Origin: Candidatus Kaistella beijingensis
Lineage (GTDB): Bacteria; Bacteroidota; Bacteroidia; Flavobacteriales; Weeksellaceae
Length of the DNA stretch: 64,000 bases
Direction of reading: 5' to 3'
Assembly (NCBI RefSeq): GCF_020084865.1
Contig: NZ_CP071953.1
Span: 682,001-746,000 of the forward strand
Position 1 is the stretch's first letter. The number at the start of each line of letters is the position of its first letter. Made by a program: the position numbers and the translations under genes. Shown here in pieces: positions 60,245-64,000 of this stretch. A model generated the notes under the pieces. It saw only the letters and a program-made list of their open reading frames with translations, made no database searches and was not told the DNA's origin.

Positions 60245-61069
60245 TTATATCAACCTAATTTTATCCTCGAAAATCTCAATCTTTTTATCCTTGTAAAGTC
60301 CGCCAATTGCTTTCTTGAAATTCTTTTTGCTCATTTGGAGTTCCTGCTTGATTTCTTCGGGATCCGACTTGTCTGAAACATAGAGCAAGCCATAATTTTG
60401 CTGTAACTTCTCAAGAATAATTTTTTGGAATTCGTCGATATTTTCATAACCTTCGGGTTGAAGAGAAACATCTATTTTACCATCTTCACGAATGGTTTTG
60501 ATATAGCCAAGTTCTTCCGACAAAGGATATAATTTTTTGTAAACATCAGAAGCGTAGATCAAACCGATGTATTCTTTATTGATGACCACATTCCAACCGA
60601 GTTCACTTTCGCCCATCAAAATCAAGTTCACTTTATCTCCTTTTTTGAACGGTAGATTTTCGTATTGTGGATTTCTTTTAAACTTGGTAGTTCCCGTAAT
60701 TAAACCTAAAATTTCATCCACATAAACGTACACCAAATATCTTTTCCCCTCAACAATTTTAGATTTCTGCTGTTTGTAGGGAACAAATAAATCCTTGATA
60801 ATCCCCCAATCCATAAACGCTCCGCTCGGAAGCGACTGTACGCAAGTCATCACCGCAAACTCTCCTACTTCTGCGTTGGCTTTTTCGGTGGTCGCCTTTA
60901 ATTTATCGTCGTCCTGATAAACGAAAACCTCCATTTCATCACCGATTAATGAACTTTCTGATGCAAAAATCTTAGGTAGAAATGCTTTTTCACCATTTTC
61001 ATCAACTAGGATTAAACCTGAAGAATTGTGTTCTGAAATTTTGAGGGTGTTTGTTTTGCCGATGTTCAT
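60245..61069 (-). CDS. CvfB-like S1-domain RNA-binding protein
   Basis: A 274-residue protein with tandem S1-like domains (about 1-65, 66-130 and 140-205) followed by a C-terminal winged helix (about 215-274, ending KKFKKAIGGLYKDKKIEIF in part). This layout matches the CvfB family, which binds RNA and affects virulence and stress genes in Firmicutes. The motif SLPSGAFMDWGIIKDLFVP is the conserved S1 segment. It lies upstream of the KOW and DUF2442 genes on a shared strand but after a 94-bp gap, so co-transcription is uncertain. Confidence 0.88.
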   Translation of the reverse strand: MNIGKTNTLKISEHNSSGLILVDENGEKAFLPKIFASESSLIGDEMEVFVYQDDDKLKATTEKANAEVGEFAVMTCVQSLPSGAFMDWGIIKDLFVPYKQQKSKIVEGKRYLVYVYVDEILGLITGTTKFKRNPQYENLPFKKGDKVNLILMGESELGWNVVINKEYIGLIYASDVYKKLYPLSEELGYIKTIREDGKIDVSLQPEGYENIDEFQKIILEKLQQNYGLLYVSDKSDPEEIKQELQMSKKNFKKAIGGLYKDKKIEIFEDKIRLI

Positions 61070-61163
61070 AAGTAATGAGCAATTAGTAATGAGTAATAAT
61101 TGGATGGCAAAGATAAGTTATTTTGGCTGGAAGACGGAGGTGGCATGCTGGAAGATTTTATTT

Positions 61164-61352
61164 CTAGACGTTTGAAATAACTTCCACATTTTTTGCCAAG
61201 GTTTTGAATCGGTCGCCATTTTCCTGAACAACTGTAATCGTTAAATGTCCTGTTTTACTGATATTCAAATTGGTTGCCGTTCCAGATTTTCCTTTGTGCG
61301 TTCCGCCGATGACTTTACAGAAATCGCCGTCTTTTAATTCTTTATTTTGCAT
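61164..61352 (-). CDS. Small KOW-motif protein
   Basis: A 62-residue protein with a KOW motif (LKDGDFCKVIGGTHKGKSG, about 6-24), found in ribosomal proteins and NusG-like factors that bind RNA. It begins 11 bp after the end of the DUF2442 gene on the same strand, so the two are likely co-expressed. No homologue name can be given with certainty. Confidence 0.75.
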   Translation of the reverse strand: MQNKELKDGDFCKVIGGTHKGKSGTATNLNISKTGHLTITVVQENGDRFKTLAKNVEVISNV

Positions 61353-61363
61353 TCAAAAAGATT

Positions 61364-61618
61364 TTAAACACAGCTTAATTCGTCTTCACTTGGTCTTGAG
61401 TAAAGGAAATTCGCTGAAAATTCTGCGCCATTTTCCCAAACTAAATTCCCATCTTCAATTTTGAAGTTTTTGAAAACTTCTTTGTCCTTTAAATCAGAAA
61501 ATTGGTCTTTGGAAAGAAAATGTTCAAGATCAACGGTCATTCTTTCATTGGTAGCAAAATGGAGCTGTATTTCGTAATTTTTTAAATAGTTTGCGTTTCT
61601 TACTTTAATATTACTCAT
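61364..61618 (-). CDS. DUF2442 domain protein
   Basis: An 84-residue protein beginning MSNIKVRNANYLKNYE; the ATG at 61618 is chosen over one at 61642 because it gives the family N-terminus. The core YEIQLHFATNERMTVDLEHFL and IEDGNLVWENGAEFSANFLY match DUF2442, a small domain often found near toxin-antitoxin or DUF4160 genes. No DUF4160 partner is present here. Function unknown. Confidence 0.8.
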   Translation of the reverse strand: MSNIKVRNANYLKNYEIQLHFATNERMTVDLEHFLSKDQFSDLKDKEVFKNFKIEDGNLVWENGAEFSANFLYSRPSEDELSCV

Positions 61619-61676
61619 GACTTTAATTTTAAATATACTCAAAGTTAACCATTTATTATGTGTTAAATAAAAGAAA

Positions 61677-61705
61677 AAAGAGAAGCCGAAACTTCTCTTT
61701 TTTTT
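61677..61705 (-). terminator. Terminator of lpdA
   Basis: GAGAAG and CTTCTC pair across a six-base loop, with A and T tracts on both sides so that it can work in either direction. It lies 25 bp past the lpdA stop codon. Confidence 0.75.
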
Positions 61706-61729
61706 ATAAAATAAATAAAATTGGTTTGA

Positions 61730-63133
61730 TTAAAAATGTATCGCAATTTTTCCCGTTGCGTCCAAAGCTGCTTCCTTAATCGCTTCCGCAAAAGTTGGAT
61801 GAGCGTGTGACATTCTTGCAATATCTTCTGCACTTGCACGGAATTCCATCGCTGTAACTGCGGCTGCAATCATATCTGCGGCTCTTGCTCCAATCATGTG
61901 AACGCCAAGAACTTCGTCGGTTTTTTCATCGGCAATAATTTTAATGAAACCGTCCAAATCTCCAGAAGCACGGCTTCTTCCCAAAGCTCTCATCGGGAAA
62001 TTTCCTACTTTTATCGCAACTCCTTCTGCTTTTAATTGTTCCTCGGTTTTTCCAACGCCTGCAACTTCTGGCCAAGTGTAAACGACACCCGGAATTAAAT
62101 TATAATTGATGTGAGGTTTTTGTCCAGCCAATTGTTCAGCCACCAAAACGCCTTCTTCAGATGCTTTGTGAGCCAACATTGCACCTTGAATCACGTCTCC
62201 AATTGCGTAAATATTAGAAACATTGGTTTGAAGATGCTCGTTCACTTTCACTCTTCCTCTTTCGTCCAAATCAACACCTGCTTTTTCTAAGCCAAGACCT
62301 TCTGTATAAGGTTTTCTACCCACAGAAACCAAAACGTAATCTCCTTCAAAAGTTACTTCTTCACCTTTCTTATTTTTTGCAGTCACTTTCACTGAATCGC
62401 CATTTCTTTCAACAGCGGAAACTGCGGTTGAAAGTTCGAATTTCATTCCTTGCTTTCTCAAAACTTTGTTTAGTTCTTTCGACAAAGCGCCGTCCATTCC
62501 CGGAATAATTTTATCCATAAATTCCACAACGGTAACTTCTGAACCCAATCGTAAATAAACAGAACCCAATTCAAGACCGATCACTCCTCCACCGATTACG
62601 ATGAGCTTTTTAGGAATTTCTTTTAGTTTTAAAGCTTCCGTAGAAGTGATGATTCTTTCTTTATCTAAATTAATGAAGGGCAAATTCGATGGTTTTGAAC
62701 CTGTTGCAATGATTGCATATTTTGTTTCAATTACTTCAGAAGAACCGTCTTCTTTGGTGATTTTTACGTGAGTCGCATCTTCAAAACTTCCAACACCTTG
62801 AAAAACTGTAATTTTGTTTTTGTCCATCAAAAACTGAATTCCTTTAGTCGTTTGGTCAACCACTTCATTTTTTCTTGCGACCATTCTTGCCAAATCAGCT
62901 TTTGGTTCATCAATGATGATTCCGTGGTTGGCGAAATTGTGTTTGGCGTTTTCGAAATGTTCGGAACTGTCCAAAAGTGCTTTGGAAGGAATACAGCCAA
63001 CATTAAGGCAAGTTCCGCCCATTGTTGGATATTTTTCGATAATTGCTGTTTTGAAACCCAATTGCGCACAACGAATTGCAGCAACATAACCTCCTGGACC
63101 GGAACCGATTACGGTAACATCGAATTGACTCAT
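61730..63133 (-). CDS. lpdA: Dihydrolipoyl dehydrogenase (E3)
   Basis: A 467-residue flavoprotein that reoxidises lipoyl groups of the 2-oxoacid dehydrogenase and glycine-cleavage complexes using NAD. The FAD motif is VIGSGPGGYVAAIRCAQLG, the redox-active disulfide is Cys42-Cys47 in GGTCLNVGCIPSKALL, the NAD motif is VIGGGVIGLELGSVYLRLG, and the interface His-Glu pair lies in SHAHPTFAEAIKEA. Length is typical. It is transcribed alone. Confidence 0.96.
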   Translation of the reverse strand: MSQFDVTVIGSGPGGYVAAIRCAQLGFKTAIIEKYPTMGGTCLNVGCIPSKALLDSSEHFENAKHNFANHGIIIDEPKADLARMVARKNEVVDQTTKGIQFLMDKNKITVFQGVGSFEDATHVKITKEDGSSEVIETKYAIIATGSKPSNLPFINLDKERIITSTEALKLKEIPKKLIVIGGGVIGLELGSVYLRLGSEVTVVEFMDKIIPGMDGALSKELNKVLRKQGMKFELSTAVSAVERNGDSVKVTAKNKKGEEVTFEGDYVLVSVGRKPYTEGLGLEKAGVDLDERGRVKVNEHLQTNVSNIYAIGDVIQGAMLAHKASEEGVLVAEQLAGQKPHINYNLIPGVVYTWPEVAGVGKTEEQLKAEGVAIKVGNFPMRALGRSRASGDLDGFIKIIADEKTDEVLGVHMIGARAADMIAAAVTAMEFRASAEDIARMSHAHPTFAEAIKEAALDATGKIAIHF

Positions 63134-63174
63134 TATTTATTTTTTATTTGTTTTTAGTTAAAAATTAAGATTTA

Positions 63175-63182
63175 CAAAATTA
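63175..63182 (-). promoter_or_regulatory. -7 element of lpdA
   Basis: Reading leftward, TAATTTTG lies 41 bp before the ATG and matches TAnnTTTG; the -33 element is unclear (a CAA, which is TTG on the minus strand, lies 20 bp away at 63203-63205). Confidence 0.5.
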
Positions 63183-63259
63183 CGTTTTTTAACACAAAGG
63201 CACAAAGATTTACACAAAGTTCACGCCGTATAAGTCATTAAAATTTAGCAAATTATTTT

Positions 63260-64000
63260 TTAGATTTTCAAAAGCAACTCCTCATACTTTTTCAATATAA
63301 TTTCTTTTGAAAATCTTGATTTAATCGAGTTTATAATTTGTTGCGGATGATGATTTTCATTTAAAACCTCCACAATTTTTTTTGCAAAATTTTCGTGGTT
63401 TTCAATATCTGAAATTTCTCCATTAATTTTTGGTTGAATGATTTCCGAAATTCCACCAGGACAATTGTTGGCTATGGAATACGTTCCGCACGCGCCTGCT
63501 TCCAACAAAACATTTGGAAAACCTTCGTAACGCGAGGAAAGAATAAATAAGTCTGCAAACTTCAGGAATTGGTAAGGATTTTCCTGTTGTCCGTGAAAGA
63601 AGACATTTTCCAAATCCAAATCATTTTTCATCTGATGGAGGGTTTCTCTATCTCTTCCATTTCCTAAAATGTGAAGTAGAATTTTTTCATTTCGTAGGTG
63701 AGAAAAAACCTTTAATAAATTATCAAAACCCTTTCTGGAAGAAAGATTTCCGATGGCCACCACATTTTTGCAATCATTTTTAAAACTTTCAGGTTTTGTA
63801 GAAATTTCCAGTTTACTTTCGATAAAATCAAAATCGACAGGATTATTAATTTTGACGAGTTTTTCTTTTTTGATATTGAAATTTTCAACCAAATCATTCT
63901 GCATATCGTCGCTCTGACAAATAATTCGGTAATAATTGTTGTAAAATTTATAGAAAAAACGGATTTCCTTCCTTGTCACGTGTTTTGAAACCACGTTCGT
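63260..64000 (-). CDS. Glycosyltransferase family 4, N-terminus cut by window edge
   Basis: The C-terminal two thirds of a GT-B glycosyltransferase of family 4. Visible signatures are NNPVDFDFIESKL, VVAIGNLSSRKGFDNLLKVF and the donor-binding region DLFILSSRYEGFPNVLLEAGACG followed by NCPGGISEI. The reading frame runs to the window edge without a credible start (GTG at 63994 is not the real start), so about 120 residues are missing. It is probably involved in surface polysaccharide synthesis with genes further right. Confidence 0.88.
   Translation of the reverse strand, partial: TNVVSKHVTRKEIRFFYKFYNNYYRIICQSDDMQNDLVENFNIKKEKLVKINNPVDFDFIESKLEISTKPESFKNDCKNVVAIGNLSSRKGFDNLLKVFSHLRNEKILLHILGNGRDRETLHQMKNDLDLENVFFHGQQENPYQFLKFADLFILSSRYEGFPNVLLEAGACGTYSIANNCPGGISEIIQPKINGEISDIENHENFAKKIVEVLNENHHPQQIINSIKSRFSKEIILKKYEELLLKI

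Noticed and set aside
61073..61163. Additional small gene between the CvfB-like and KOW genes
   Set aside because: The gap holds only short open frames and AATTAGTAATGAG-type word repeats.

Overview
The window looks like chromosomal DNA from a low-GC member of the Bacteroidota, most likely class Flavobacteriia and probably a Chryseobacterium/Kaistella-like member of the Weeksellaceae (the genus is an inference). Supporting signs are promoters of the form TTG-N17-19-TAnnTTTG, no clear Shine-Dalgarno sites, secreted proteins with type IX secretion (T9SS) C-terminal sorting domains, lipoprotein signal peptides, a NuoG subunit without its large C-terminal domain, and intergenic repeat families that I recall as common in flavobacteria.

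Two unlike regions meet near 26.17 kb. Bases 1 to about 26,166 appear to be the right-hand part of a genomic island. It ends at a 3' fragment of a CAT-anticodon tRNA (26,123-26,166), with a tyrosine recombinase gene just inside it (24,751-25,962). The left end and the intact tRNA are not in the window. The island is rich in stress, redox and sulfur functions. It holds an RND efflux pump, a rhodanese-thioredoxin lipoprotein, a sulfide:quinone oxidoreductase, a TlpA-like thioredoxin, a single-domain rhodanese, two tandem-domain universal stress proteins and an amino-acid racemase. It also holds an AraC-led operon (APC-type transporter, two MscS channels, a KamA-like radical SAM enzyme), a DUF389 membrane protein, a c-type cytochrome and a CoA-disulfide-reductase/rhodanese fusion.

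Two regulatory patterns stand out in the island. First, the sulfide:quinone oxidoreductase, the single rhodanese and the CoA-disulfide-reductase/rhodanese genes each carry a GTRAC-N4-GTTAC dyad whose centre lies exactly 33 bp from the centre of a TAnnTTTG -7 element. This is the geometry expected of a CRP/FNR-type activator, so they look like one sulfide/persulfide regulon. Second, the AraC operon and the second universal stress protein gene share a 46-bp nested inverted repeat (outer arms CATACCAC/GTGGTATG, inner arms AAGTG/CACTT), which suggests an AraC-controlled regulon. The racemase, aminomutase-like enzyme, transporter and mechanosensitive channels together could form an undescribed system that makes and releases a modified amino acid, but that is a hypothesis.

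From 26.2 kb onward the content is core genome: methylmalonyl-CoA epimerase, rbfA, a LolE-like permease, two T9SS-exported endonuclease I paralogues, a LolA-like protein, a large sortilin/BNR-repeat protein, aroE, a DUF349 protein, ribD, YigZ and a membrane zinc peptidase. The complete complex I operon nuoA-N (44.0-58.4 kb) follows, with an unrelated predicted outer-membrane protein gene inserted between nuoF and nuoG. After it come a T9SS protein, small zinc-ribbon, KOW and DUF2442 proteins, a CvfB-like S1 protein, lpdA and a truncated glycosyltransferase. No rRNA, intact tRNA, CRISPR array or transposase was seen. All statements about families come from reading motifs; no database search was run.
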